Assembly: GCF_000686845.1 (NCBI RefSeq)
Contig: NZ_KK366024.1
Span: 254,356-318,355, forward strand
Direction: 5' to 3'
DNA: 64,000 bases
DNA from: Paenibacillus sp. UNC451MF
GTDB lineage: Bacteria; Bacillota; Bacilli; Paenibacillales; NBRC-103111
The position numbers and the translations under genes are program-made. Position 1 is the first letter of the stretch. The number at the start of each line of letters is the position of its first letter. The notes below the pieces were generated by a model, which ran no database searches, was not told where the DNA came from, and was given only the letters and a program-made list of their open reading frames with translations. This document shows positions 25,876-35,495 of the stretch, piece after piece.

Positions 25876-26841
25876 ATGGCTACAAGTGTCGAACATACAG
25901 AGGAAATCACCTCATTGAAGTCGCCCGTCAAGAAAAACAGGCATTACAAAAAGCATTTGGTTCACCTGTTTTTACTCCCGGCATTAATATTTTATTTAGG
26001 CTTTATGATTTATCCCATATTTCAAGCGCTCCTAAATAGCTTTTTCTCATGGAAAGGTCTTGTGCGGGGGGACTTTATCGGTCTGCAAAATTTTGTCCGA
26101 CTATTCACGGAATCTCCCTTTAAAGAAACCTTTACCCGAGCGCTTGGGCATAACGTAGTCTTTTTTGTAGGGACCATGTTGACGAAGCTTGTCGTAGCTT
26201 TTATCCTGGCCCTGCTGATCAACAGCAAAATACGGGGAAAAGAGCTATTTAAAACATTATTTTTTATCCCCAAGCTGCTCTCGGTCATCGTGGTAGGCTT
26301 TCTGTTCAGTCTAGTATTAAATCCAACGTATGGGGCGCTCAACACGTTTTTGAACTCCATTGGACTTGAAGAGCTTGCTAAGCCGTGGCTAGGAGATCCG
26401 AATACGGCTCTCTACACCATTATCCTTGTGAACAGCTGGTATGGCTTCGGCTTTGCCATTCTTATCTTTCTAGTCGGACTTCAGGCTATATCTCCTGAAA
26501 TCTATGAAGCGGCGAAGATCGATGGAGCAACAGGCTTCGAGATGGTGTGGAAAATTACGATCCCATTAGCTATGCCATCTATTATGATCATGTCGATCTT
26601 AACGTTTATCGGCGCCTTTGAAACATTTGAACTTATTTTTGCCATGCAGGGATCATCCGGGGGACCTTATTTCTCAACGGATGTGCTCGGTCTCTACTTT
26701 TACCGTTTGGCATTCGGCTCGGTGGGCGGGGGAGAGTCCATAGGCTTAGGCTCCGCACTAGCTGTCATCTTACTGCTGCTGATCTCAGGAGCAACTGCCA
26801 TCTCAATGTTCTTCTTTAAACGGAAAGAAGTCGAGCATTAA
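25876..26841 (+). CDS. ABC sugar permease, MalF-type
   Basis: 321 residues from ATG 25876, seven bases after AAGGAG; ATG 25858 is upstream of that site. Six membrane helices; the EAA-type coupling loop reads YEAAKIDGATGFEMVWKITIPLAMP. It forms the channel with the MalG-type partner encoded next and docks the binding lipoprotein. The gap of about 90 bases after the binding-protein gene has no clear terminator, so co-transcription is expected. Confidence 0.9.
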   Translation: MATSVEHTEEITSLKSPVKKNRHYKKHLVHLFLLPALIFYLGFMIYPIFQALLNSFFSWKGLVRGDFIGLQNFVRLFTESPFKETFTRALGHNVVFFVGTMLTKLVVAFILALLINSKIRGKELFKTLFFIPKLLSVIVVGFLFSLVLNPTYGALNTFLNSIGLEELAKPWLGDPNTALYTIILVNSWYGFGFAILIFLVGLQAISPEIYEAAKIDGATGFEMVWKITIPLAMPSIMIMSILTFIGAFETFELIFAMQGSSGGPYFSTDVLGLYFYRLAFGSVGGGESIGLGSALAVILLLLISGATAISMFFFKRKEVEH

Positions 26842-26920
26842 AACGGTGCGTGGAGCCAAACCTTACCGCTTACGCGAACTTCAACTTAGGATTGTGGTAA
26901 AAATACATCGGAGGTAACCC

Positions 26921-27742
26921 ATGGCACTTCGACTGCAGCAAAGTGTAAAATATTTCATATTGGCTTTATTTTCATTCATTGCGATCTATCCTGTTTTCTT
27001 AATGATCACTTCATCCTTTAAAACAAAGCAGGAAATCATAACGCACCCATTGGGCCTGCCGAGCGGATTTTCTTTCGAAAATTACGTAACGGTGTGGGAA
27101 AAGGTTCATTTCTCAGAATATTTCTTAAACAGCTTATTTATTACGGCAGCTTCTGTCCTATTAGTATTACTGGTATCTTCTATGGCGGCTTTTTACATGG
27201 CCAGGTATACGTTTCGTTGGAACGGCTTCGTCTTGTTCTTCTTTATGCTTGGTCTGATGCTTCCAATGAAGCTGGCCATTTCGCCACTTTATATGATGAT
27301 GCTGAAGCTACAGCTTTTGGATACACATGGCGCACTAATTATCGTCTATGTAGCCGGTCACATCTCGTTTGCGGTGTTTGTGTTTTATGGATTTTTCCGT
27401 ACGCTGCCTAAAGACTTGGATCAAAGCGCGCGGATTGACGGATGTAATGATTTTCAGGTTTATTATAAAATTGTTTTGCCGCTGATGAGACCGGCGTTGG
27501 CGACCGTTAGTATTGTAGACTCTATTGGAATTTGGAATGACTTTTTTTACCCCCTCATCTTTATTAAAAGTACGGAATTGGGAACAATTCCTCTCGGCAT
27601 GCTGACCTTGTTTGGAGAATACGATACGGACTGGAACTTGTTATTCTGCGGCTTGACCTTATCATCGCTGCCGTTAATCGTTGCATTTTTATTTGCCTCC
27701 AGACAATTTATTGAGGGAATGACGACAGGAGCGGTTAAATGA
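26921..27742 (+). CDS. ABC sugar permease, MalG-type
   Basis: 273 residues, six membrane helices. The coupling loop DQSARIDGCNDFQVYYKIVLPLMRP contacts the cytosolic ATPase. A GGAGGTAACCC site precedes ATG 26921. Its stop codon overlaps the start of the HAD gene in the ATGA arrangement, which indicates translational coupling of transport to sugar-phosphate metabolism. Confidence 0.9.
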   Translation: MALRLQQSVKYFILALFSFIAIYPVFLMITSSFKTKQEIITHPLGLPSGFSFENYVTVWEKVHFSEYFLNSLFITAASVLLVLLVSSMAAFYMARYTFRWNGFVLFFFMLGLMLPMKLAISPLYMMMLKLQLLDTHGALIIVYVAGHISFAVFVFYGFFRTLPKDLDQSARIDGCNDFQVYYKIVLPLMRPALATVSIVDSIGIWNDFFYPLIFIKSTELGTIPLGMLTLFGEYDTDWNLLFCGLTLSSLPLIVAFLFASRQFIEGMTTGAVK

Positions 27743-28509
27743 TGAAAAAATGGATTACGTTTGACCTGGATGGCACCTTAATGCAAAATCCGTTTGGCAA
27801 ATGGGTGTTTCCGGCGATTGAAGAAAGAATTTCAAAACAATTGCAACAACCCTTCAAATCAACAGAAGCATTAGTACGAGAGCATGAACTGCGGATGCAG
27901 CAGAACCGGACCGTGGAGGCCTACGATTGGGATGACATGGTTCAGCAGCTGCTGAAGGAGCTTCAGCTCGAATTGGATATCAATGTGGAACAACTGGTGT
28001 TAGATCATTCGGTAACGCCCAAAATATTTTTGCTGGAGGAAAATGTTACTTCTGTTTTAAAGCAGCTTAAGGAAAAAGGGTATTCACTGGCCACTGTAAC
28101 GAATGGATTTTACAAATACCAATATCCGGTTATGCAGCAGCTCGGGCTAAGTGAGTGGTTTGATGAAATTATTACTCCTGAAAAAGCCGGCTGCGGTAAA
28201 CCGGATGTCAATATACTTCGGGAGCTCCAGCGCAGTGGGCAGATCGTGGCTCATGTGGGTGATCGTCTTGATCACGATGTCTACTTGTCCAATAAATCAG
28301 GAATACCATCGGTGCTCATATACCATAAGCTGCCTGAATCCTTGAAGGCTTATCGTCCGAAGGAACGTGCTGAAACGACTGAATTTATGGGAATTTGCGA
28401 GAAGAAGCTGAAGGCGGAAAATTCACATGTGGATATGAATCCGTATCCTTCCGAATATGTTCCTTCATATGTGCTGTACCGAATGGAAGAACTGTTGGAG
28501 TGTGTATGA
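27739..28509 (+). CDS. HAD-superfamily phosphatase
   Basis: 256 residues. Motif I is FDLDGTL (nucleophile Asp and acid Asp), motif III is the lysine in AGCGKPDVNI, and motif IV is HVGDRLDHDVYLSN. The alpha-helical cap between motifs I and II fits a small-metabolite phosphatase. The gene overlaps the permease stop and precedes murQ, so a sugar phosphate such as MurNAc-6-phosphate is a reasonable substrate (inference by context; compare MupP of Pseudomonas). Alternative: a general phosphoglycolate-like phosphatase. Confidence 0.85.
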   Translation: MMKKWITFDLDGTLMQNPFGKWVFPAIEERISKQLQQPFKSTEALVREHELRMQQNRTVEAYDWDDMVQQLLKELQLELDINVEQLVLDHSVTPKIFLLEENVTSVLKQLKEKGYSLATVTNGFYKYQYPVMQQLGLSEWFDEIITPEKAGCGKPDVNILRELQRSGQIVAHVGDRLDHDVYLSNKSGIPSVLIYHKLPESLKAYRPKERAETTEFMGICEKKLKAENSHVDMNPYPSEYVPSYVLYRMEELLECV

Positions 28510-28531
28510 TAACGTCAAGGAGGAACTTCAG

Positions 28532-29443
28532 GTGAAGACACAAGCGGGATTATTAATAACCGAACAAAGAAATGATAAATCGTTACATTTAGATACTTTA
28601 TCGGTTCGTGAAATAGTCGAGCTTATGAATAAAGAGGACTATACTGTGTCGGAGTGCGTTCACGCTGCTCTGCCACAAATTACAAATGCGATTGAAGCCA
28701 TTGCTCACATCATGACTGACGGAGGGAAGCTCTATTATATTGGGGCAGGTACAAGCGGAAGGCTAGGGGTATTGGATGCCTCGGAATGTCCTCCTACGTT
28801 TGGTGTTGAGCCGGAGCTTGTCGTTGGGGTGATTGCAGGTGGGGAACGAGCGATTACTCGATCAATTGAAAATGCAGAAGATGATGAGCAAGCGGGAAGG
28901 AACGATCTGGCCAAGAAAATAACCAGCAAAGATGTGGTGGTTGGCATTGCAGCGAGCGGGACAACTCCTTACGTGATAGGGGCTTTGAGAGAAGCCAAAC
29001 GAATTGGAGCTTTAACCGTAGCGTTAAGCTGCAACCAGAACACTCCAATAAGTGCCGAGGCTCAGTATTCAATTGAAGTACCGGTTGGTCCGGAGATTGT
29101 AACAGGCTCTACACGTTTAAAAGCAGGAACTGCAACCAAGATGGTCCTTAACATGATTACAACCGCCGTTATGATTAAGCTTGGCAAGGTATACGGTAAT
29201 CTCATGGTCAATGTGCAAGCAACCAATGAAAAGCTGAGAGATCGCGTGGTTAGGATCATCAAGGAAGCGACCGGGGCAAGTGAAGAAATCGCGGCAAGCG
29301 CCTCGCAGCAAGCTAAGGGTGATGCAAGAGCGGCGATCCTGATGCTCCAATATGAGATCAGTTATGAAGAAGCGATGCAAGCACTGAAGGAAACAAAAGG
29401 ACATTTCGGACATGCTTGCAACTTATTAAGGAAACTTAAATAA
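28532..29443 (+). CDS. murQ: N-acetylmuramic acid 6-phosphate etherase
   Basis: 303 residues from GTG 28532, eight bases after AAGGAGG; the frame remains open to 28457, inside the HAD gene. MurQ cleaves the lactyl ether of MurNAc-6-phosphate to GlcNAc-6-phosphate and D-lactate. The SIS domain is clear (YYIGAGTSGRLGVLDASECPP), followed by the family block TATKMVLNMITTAVMIKLGK. It is the last gene of the ABC-HAD-murQ operon. A kinase to make the substrate is not in the window. Confidence 0.93.
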   Translation: MKTQAGLLITEQRNDKSLHLDTLSVREIVELMNKEDYTVSECVHAALPQITNAIEAIAHIMTDGGKLYYIGAGTSGRLGVLDASECPPTFGVEPELVVGVIAGGERAITRSIENAEDDEQAGRNDLAKKITSKDVVVGIAASGTTPYVIGALREAKRIGALTVALSCNQNTPISAEAQYSIEVPVGPEIVTGSTRLKAGTATKMVLNMITTAVMIKLGKVYGNLMVNVQATNEKLRDRVVRIIKEATGASEEIAASASQQAKGDARAAILMLQYEISYEEAMQALKETKGHFGHACNLLRKLK

Positions 29444-29452
29444 TTTTACTTG

Positions 29453-29486
29453 AAAGAGGCTGCTATGAAGATGGCAGTCTTTTTCT
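29453..29486 (+). terminator. Terminator of the murQ operon
   Basis: AAAGAGGCTGC pairs imperfectly with GGCAGTCTTT and is followed by TTC. Confidence 0.6.
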
Positions 29487-29574
29487 GTCTGGCGAAACTT
29501 TCTCCTGAAAAACAGCGTCTAATGAAAGGCAGACAATGGGAAAAAGCTCGTTTTTTTCAAGAAGGAGTGATCGT

Positions 29575-31899
29575 ATGGTATGGAAACAAATTGTGTTAGC
29601 TGTGGCAATAGGTGTGCCGACGTCTATAGCTTGCTACAGCTCAGCCGGAGCTGCTGTAAATGTCATTACTGAGAAGCCTGAGGCCCATCATGTTCCGTCT
29701 AAGCTAATACTTCTGCAGGAAACGCCTTTCTATAGTGACCCGGACACGCTTTCTCATAAACCAGATGGAGTGCTTACTCCTCAGACCGTAGAGGTCGTAG
29801 AGGGTGAACCGGGGTGGATGACAAATGCCAATTGGTTTAAGATCAATACCTGGCTCGGTGAACGTTGGATATACACTTATCCTAGTGGAATCGATGTTAA
29901 TCCTCCAGAGACCGTAACTCTGCTAAGTAATACACCTATTTACTCGAAGCCCGATGAAACGACAACGCCTACGGCGGTCCTCTCTCCCCAAGATGTCAAG
30001 GTGACTTATGCCGAATCACAGTGGTTTCTGAGAAACTCATACCCAGAATCCCCCAAATGGCTGAAGATCCAAACCAGCTGGGTCGGTGAGCAATGGATTC
30101 ATTTGCCTTTTGAGCAAATCGGCACGATACAGAAGGTTGACCGTTACTCCTATCATCTTGGCGCAGCTTTATATGATTCACCCATAATCAATCCGGCTAT
30201 TTATCCACCGGCAAGCACTGGGAATGCAAGTCTTCACGAAATCGGTGAATTTGCAACACCGGCTGGGACTTCATATAAGGTGGAAACAGAGCATGGGGCG
30301 AAATGGACAATGAGCCGTGGAAGAACCGTTATTCCAAATACGGAGCCCGTTCCGCTCAAGCTGCCGACGCCGCTATTCGACACCCCGTGGCCTTATCAGG
30401 ATAAAGAACTGAAGATGTTGGAGCCGCAGATCCTAACACCTTTGGAGAAAATTGAACCAGAGGCCGGGCTTGGGAATTGGATGGAAGGGGTTTGGTACCA
30501 CGTTCGAGAAGGAAATAATGAAGGCTGGATCAACAAAAAATATGCAGATCCCGAAGATGCTAAATCTACAGAGGATTCGGTTAAACTCGGCTCAGATGCA
30601 ACACGGTTATTTCGTTTTCCAGGTAGTTATATTTCATTGGATTCAACGGTGATTGCTCCACAAGTCGTTCAAGCCTTAGCGTACTGGGATGATCCTAGTT
30701 CACATCAACGCTGGTATCAGATTGATTCCTTTATGGGTAAGGGATGGTTCCCTATCGATCCCAACAAGGACCGTATTCTTATAAAAGGTCGCGAGAACGA
30801 CTTGCAAGTTGCAAGACAGCAGGGCTATTATGCACAGGTAGATATTAAAGACTATCAGTTGTACGAAGGGGATAAAAAAGTTGGGTTCGCTTTGAATAAT
30901 CAGTATTACTACAGCCTTAACTATCTCGCTTCCAGGCTTAGTTACCGAATTGAAGGGCCTAATAAAGATGGAATTGTGACACTAAGGGATTGGAAAGGAT
31001 ATTCCTTTGAAGTTCATTCCGGAGAGAAGACGGCTCAAACGTTATGGAATGAGAGCAGCCGAAGAACAGTACCGTTAAGATCAGAGGTTCAAGAACTAAA
31101 TGGCGAGCTGTATCTCAGCGAAGATGATATGAGTACGATGCTAGGGGCTAATGTGTCCAAAGATCCGCAAGGACGTTATGTTCAGCTCAGTAAAATGGAC
31201 TATGATGTTAAGCAGCCAGTTATACCGGAATCTTCGGATGGGGACGAATTCAAGATGTCCGCATTGCTGTATGATACCCTGTTCACGACAGGTAATAATG
31301 GCATAACGATACCTTTTAGTGGGCTTTTTATATATGATACAGACCAGGAAGAAAACTTCGAGGGTGCTAATGCCGCATCCAATAGAAAAGAACCTATTCA
31401 ATTGACCTATGAGTCAGCATTATATGACTATGAAATCGGAAGAAAAGTCAAACCGGGACTAAACCAGTTGACTCTTGTTTTCAAAATCGGAGAACGTATT
31501 CTATGGCAGCAAAATTGGGAGCTCTCGGGAGATTATGTAAAATCAAAGCTCAGCGTAAAGCACCCTCCGAATGACCCCATGTTTCAATACAGTGATATTG
31601 AATTAGAGAAGCCGCAGCAAGGCTATGTGGAAACTAAGAATAAAACAATCCATGCCCAGGGAATAGTGAACCATGAATTAGGCAGCGGCTTGACTCTTAA
31701 GGCTGAATTCTGGAATGGAGAAGCATTTGTTAGTGATGGAGAAGCGGAAGCGCCATTCCATCAAGGCCGATTCAGTCAGGATTTAAGTTTAAATCATGGA
31801 GCGGGCTTATACCGGATCTCACTGCTATCTGTTTTTCATGTAGTGAACCGTACCAATGTGGGTCCAATATCCAGATGGTATGTCCACTACACACCATAA
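29575..31899 (+). CDS. Large secreted protein with repeated SH3-like modules and a copper-amine-oxidase-N-like domain
   Basis: About 774 residues from ATG 29575, seven bases after AAGGAG; ATG 29536 is an unlikely alternative. A signal peptide is followed by several repeats with the pattern 'ETPFYSDP...VEVVE...WFKINTWLGERWIY' and 'TPIYSKP...WLKIQTSWVGEQWIH'. These resemble bacterial SH3/GW-type cell-wall-binding modules. A middle part (VGFALNNQYYYSLNYLASRLSYRIEG) resembles the copper amine oxidase N-terminal stalk domain. A beta-rich C-terminus follows. It is probably an envelope protein; the role is unknown. Confidence 0.75.
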   Translation: MVWKQIVLAVAIGVPTSIACYSSAGAAVNVITEKPEAHHVPSKLILLQETPFYSDPDTLSHKPDGVLTPQTVEVVEGEPGWMTNANWFKINTWLGERWIYTYPSGIDVNPPETVTLLSNTPIYSKPDETTTPTAVLSPQDVKVTYAESQWFLRNSYPESPKWLKIQTSWVGEQWIHLPFEQIGTIQKVDRYSYHLGAALYDSPIINPAIYPPASTGNASLHEIGEFATPAGTSYKVETEHGAKWTMSRGRTVIPNTEPVPLKLPTPLFDTPWPYQDKELKMLEPQILTPLEKIEPEAGLGNWMEGVWYHVREGNNEGWINKKYADPEDAKSTEDSVKLGSDATRLFRFPGSYISLDSTVIAPQVVQALAYWDDPSSHQRWYQIDSFMGKGWFPIDPNKDRILIKGRENDLQVARQQGYYAQVDIKDYQLYEGDKKVGFALNNQYYYSLNYLASRLSYRIEGPNKDGIVTLRDWKGYSFEVHSGEKTAQTLWNESSRRTVPLRSEVQELNGELYLSEDDMSTMLGANVSKDPQGRYVQLSKMDYDVKQPVIPESSDGDEFKMSALLYDTLFTTGNNGITIPFSGLFIYDTDQEENFEGANAASNRKEPIQLTYESALYDYEIGRKVKPGLNQLTLVFKIGERILWQQNWELSGDYVKSKLSVKHPPNDPMFQYSDIELEKPQQGYVETKNKTIHAQGIVNHELGSGLTLKAEFWNGEAFVSDGEAEAPFHQGRFSQDLSLNHGAGLYRISLLSVFHVVNRTNVGPISRWYVHYTP

Positions 31900-31946
31900 C
31901 TTTCTTTGACTAGCCAGCTTGAACTCAATATAGACATAATTGAGCA

Positions 31947-31991
31947 AAACGAAAAAGCTTCGAGTACATATTCGAGGCTTTTCGTTTTTTT
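31947..31991. terminator. Bidirectional terminator
   Basis: ACGAAAAAGCTTCGA pairs with TTCGAGGCTTTTCGT, followed by TTTTTT, between convergent genes. Confidence 0.8.
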
Positions 31992-32013
31992 ACTATGTTA
32001 AGAAATGAAGTCG

Positions 32014-32274
32014 TTAACTTCTTCTTGCTAAAGGTAAGGGTTGCTCCAGAGCATATAGTTCCTCATCAATGGAAGTCATTTTCTGCTCAACGAGCTTACG
32101 CGCATCGGACAAGGCCTGATTGTAAATATAGGGTGAAAGTTCTTTCGTTATAAAATCTAGAAAGGTTTCGCCTGCTAATTGTCCCATTTGGATAGAAAAC
32201 TCATTATCCATATAGTCTTGAAGGCTGGATATCATTTGCAGCTTTTGCTCTTTGGGTAGTTTTAAAGGTAGCAT
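32014..32274 (-). CDS. DUF2164-family protein
   Basis: 86 residues. KLPKEQKLQMISSLQDYMDNEFS at the start and SPYIYNQALSDARKLVEQK in the second half match the DUF2164 family of small alpha-helical cytosolic proteins with no known function. ATG 32274 is preceded by GGAGGA. It is a single gene convergent with the large secreted-protein gene. Confidence 0.8.
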   Translation of the reverse strand: MLPLKLPKEQKLQMISSLQDYMDNEFSIQMGQLAGETFLDFITKELSPYIYNQALSDARKLVEQKMTSIDEELYALEQPLPLARRS

Positions 32275-32502
32275 TGCTGTTGTCCTCCAAAGGTTAGTGT
32301 ATTGTGGTTCAAATGCTTCTTACGTTTACTATAACGTAAAAGGTTTTTAATTACCAATATTTACAAAGGCTGATATAATGAAAGGGATATCCATAATAGG
32401 AGAGAATCGTGATCGAGATCCAGATTGTAATATCAGAGAGACATTAAGTAGCTTTCAAGACCTGGATCTGTAAAATACAGGATCAAAAAAGGAGATAATA
32501 TT

Positions 32503-33067
32503 ATGAAACTTATTATAATATTTGGTCCACAAGCAGTCGGGAAAATGACAGTTGGGCAGGAGCTAGAAAAAATTACGGAATTAAAACTTTTTCATAACCA
32601 TATGACTATTGAATTGGTTTCTCCTTTTTTTAGCTATGGTACCCCGGCAGGTAAGCGTTTAGTTAGTTTATTTAGACATGAAATCTTTGAAGAAGTATCA
32701 AAGAGTAATTTAGCTGGTTTAATTTTTACTTTTGTATGTATGGGCACTTGATATGCAAGGTGATTGGGAATATATCAATAAAATTAGTCATATTTTTGAA
32801 TCAAAGGGTGGAGTGGTTTATTTTGCTGAACTTGAAGCGGGATTAGATGAAAGACTTGAACGTAACAAAAGTCCGCATAGATTAATGCATAAACCTACTA
32901 AAAGAAATGTTGAATGGTCTGAGCAGGAATTAATAAAGTCAATGGAAAAACATAGATTAAACTCTTATGATGGAGAAATTACTAAGGAGAACTATATTAA
33001 GATCAATAACACCAAGATCAGTCCGGAAGAAGTGGCAAGAATCATTAAGGAAAGCTTTGAATTATAG
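32503..33067 (+). pseudogene. P-loop kinase-like (AAA/shikimate-kinase-type) gene broken by a 4-base duplication
   Basis: The N-terminal part (ATG 32503) has a Walker A loop, IIFGPQAVGKMTVG, then KLFHNHMTIELVSPFFSYG. It ends prematurely at 32751. The adjacent frame continues the family sequence, VWALDMQGDWEYINKIS..., to TAG 33065-33067. At 32733-32740 the sequence GTATGTAT is a tandem duplication of GTAT; removing one copy restores a single frame of about 187 codons. The intact gene would be a small nucleotide or sugar kinase of unknown substrate. As it stands it is a recent pseudogene, or a reversible (slippage) switch. Confidence 0.8.
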
Positions 33068-33271
33068 ATCAAAATCCCAAAAGCACTAGAACAAGCAGCC
33101 ATTAGAGAAACTAAAGAAGAAACCGGACTTGATGTAGAAGTTTTCGGGGTTGCTGCAATAAACGAATGTATATTTGATAAGAAACAAGAACATGCGCTTT
33201 TTATCACACTTAGAGCAGAAATAGTCGGTGGAACAGAAGAAATTGTACAACCTAATGTCAGGAGCAAGATG
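33068..33271 (+). pseudogene. Fragment of a Nudix hydrolase
   Basis: Directly after the kinase stop, the open frame reads LEQAAIRETKEETGLDVEVFG, the second half of a Nudix box (the REXXEEXG part), then INECIFDKKQEHALFITLRAEIVGGTEE, normal for the fold. The start, the first strands and the glycine half of the box are missing. The frame runs without interruption into the GNAT gene. No start codon with a ribosome binding site is visible, so it is probably not translated on its own. Confidence 0.75.
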
Positions 33272-33865
33272 ATGGAAAATGAGCATGGCCGCGAAACAGA
33301 AAACAGCATTTTTACAATAGAATGCAAAGATATCGTACTCCGGGAATACTTGCTGGAGGATCTGGATACATTTTATGAGCTAACTCATCAGCCTGAAATT
33401 CATCAATATTTGCCTGGATGGAATGTATCCAAAGAACGCAGGTTAGACTGGATGGTCAATTATGAAATTAAAGAAAATAAACAGTTTTTACAAGCGGTCT
33501 CGGAAGGCGGTAATATCGGGCAGCTTCGCCTTCGCTTAGGAATTGTATTAAAAGAAACAGGGGACTTCATTGGCTGGTGCTGTACAGGTATGAAAGACGA
33601 ACTGCCTGCCCCGAACCGGGAGATCATGTATGCTGTCTCCAAAGATCATCGTAATAAAGGTTACTCCACACAGGCTGCACAAGGGCTCATTCGATATTTG
33701 TTCGAGAATACTGACATCGAAGTACTGAATGCGATCGCTCTGGTTGAAAACATTCCATCAAATTCTGTGATCCAAAAATGCGGATTTTTGTATAAGGATC
33801 AAATAGAGATCAACAATGAACAATATCATTATTACATTTTGAATAAAATTGATTTGCCCATTTAG
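33272..33865 (+). CDS. GNAT-family N-acetyltransferase (RimJ/RimL-like)
   Basis: 197 residues from ATG 33272, with AGGAG seven bases upstream; ATG 33269 adjoins. The RimJ/RimL-like fold shows in IVLREYLLEDLDTFYELTHQPE and in the acetyl-CoA loop SKDHRNKGYSTQAAQGLIRYLF (Q/RxxGxG/A-type). The closing block is LVENIPSNSVIQKCGF. It would transfer an acetyl group to an amine; the substrate is unknown. The Nudix fragment is in the same frame, so a fusion is formally possible if translation began upstream. Confidence 0.85.
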   Translation: MENEHGRETENSIFTIECKDIVLREYLLEDLDTFYELTHQPEIHQYLPGWNVSKERRLDWMVNYEIKENKQFLQAVSEGGNIGQLRLRLGIVLKETGDFIGWCCTGMKDELPAPNREIMYAVSKDHRNKGYSTQAAQGLIRYLFENTDIEVLNAIALVENIPSNSVIQKCGFLYKDQIEINNEQYHYYILNKIDLPI

Positions 33866-34016
33866 CAATGAATATTTTCTAAACAATCCAAGGTTATCGA
33901 GCGGGTTGAGCCGAGGTCATCACGAAGATGGCTGCTGTTCAGCTCTTTTTGTTTATCAAGAATAAAATAAAAACCACCGCCGTTGCCGGTCAGTGGCATG
34001 AATTGACATGACTGAT

Positions 34017-35237
34017 TTACGCTGATTGTGGTAAAGACGTACTAGTACTTGATCTTTTCCCCGTTTGATAGCTGACTATTGCTCCTATGAGTGCAAGTGC
34101 GGCAAGAAGAGCTGCCAACCATGGCACGGAGGGCAGGCCAGTAAAGGTTATGGCAAGTCCACCTAAATAAGCTCCGCCTGCATTACCCAGATTGAGTGCT
34201 GAGTGACTAGAGGTTGCTGCAAGCAGCGGCGCTTCACGAGTCAAATTCATTATCCGAATCTGAATGCCAGGCATGATGCCGAACGCCGCGACACCCCAAC
34301 AGAAGACAGTGATGATAGCTGTATAAGGATTATGCAGGGTCACAGTTAATAGAGCGAGAATAACGACCAGCAGTGCAAAATTAGCCATTAGTGAAGGCAT
34401 AAGCTTCCAATCCGCTAACTTCCCTCCGACCATATTTCCGATAGTCACTCCAAATCCGAACAATACCAATATCCAAGTCACACTATGCTCCGCAAATCCA
34501 GTAATCGTCTCCAGCATAGGCGTAATATAAGTGAACACGGCGAAGAGGCTGCCGCAGCCAAGGGCACCTGTCAGTAAGACTAGAAGCACTTGAGGATTGA
34601 TCAAACTGCGAAATTGCTGCCCTAAGTCGGAAATTTTCTCCTGCTGCAGTAAGGGAATAAAACGAACGATGCCTATCAGCGAAATAATTCCTAGAATGGT
34701 GATTGCGCCAAAGGAGGCACGCCATCCTAGTTGCTGACCAATAAACGTACCGAATGGGACACCGATAATATTAGCTATCGTAAGCCCTGCCAGCACGACA
34801 GATACGGCACCTGCACGCTTGTCAGGCTGCACTAATCGGGTAGCGATCAGCGAACCAACGCCAAGGAAAGTACCATGAGCGAAGGCGGTCATAACCCGGG
34901 CAGCTATCAGTAAAGAGTATACTGGCGCAATCATGGAAAGCGCGTTACCTATGATAAAGATGAACATTAACAATGTAAGCAGCTTTTTTTGCGGAATCCG
35001 ATGAGTCAGAACGGTTAATATGGGTGCTCCAACTGCAACGCCAAGAGCATAGCTTGTAATGAGCTGTCCAGCTTGAGGAATGGTTACATGAAGATCATCG
35101 GCCACATTGGGCAGCAGACCCATAATAATAAATTCGGTCATCCCGATAGCGAAAGCTCCCAAGGTAAGACATAAGAGCGAAAGCGGGAACAGTCTCTTTT
35201 TGCGTGAGGATGGTTCTAGGTTGTTTGACGAACTCAT
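34017..35237 (-). CDS. MFS transporter, DHA1 family (AraJ/YdhP-like)
   Basis: 406 residues with about 12 membrane helices. FPLSLLCLTLGAFAIGMTEFIIMGLLPNVADDL is typical of the AraJ/YdhP/PbuE-like branch of small-molecule exporters (sugars, purines or drugs). ATG 35237 has AAGGAGA upstream, but at long spacing (about 14 bases), so the start is not certain. It is monocistronic; no regulator is adjacent. The substrate cannot be read. Confidence 0.85.
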   Translation of the reverse strand: MSSSNNLEPSSRKKRLFPLSLLCLTLGAFAIGMTEFIIMGLLPNVADDLHVTIPQAGQLITSYALGVAVGAPILTVLTHRIPQKKLLTLLMFIFIIGNALSMIAPVYSLLIAARVMTAFAHGTFLGVGSLIATRLVQPDKRAGAVSVVLAGLTIANIIGVPFGTFIGQQLGWRASFGAITILGIISLIGIVRFIPLLQQEKISDLGQQFRSLINPQVLLVLLTGALGCGSLFAVFTYITPMLETITGFAEHSVTWILVLFGFGVTIGNMVGGKLADWKLMPSLMANFALLVVILALLTVTLHNPYTAIITVFCWGVAAFGIMPGIQIRIMNLTREAPLLAATSSHSALNLGNAGGAYLGGLAITFTGLPSVPWLAALLAALALIGAIVSYQTGKRSSTSTSLPQSA

Positions 35238-35495
35238 AACGGTTATATAGTCTCCTTATCCATTTATTATCTTGGTACACTCGTGACCATTTCTATATTG
35301 CCGGCCATCGATAGGTACAGTAGGCTCCTGTGTTAGTATAGCAGGTTTGGACGAATGCAGGTGAATGATTTCAGAAAAAATCAAATAGATCCCTATTAAA
35401 TTGCTGGAATATTAAGGAACCTGCGGTCGTATTCTGAAAGGAAAGCACAAATAGGAACTCAAACTAGATTCCTATGAAGTTTGGGTGAGAAAGGA

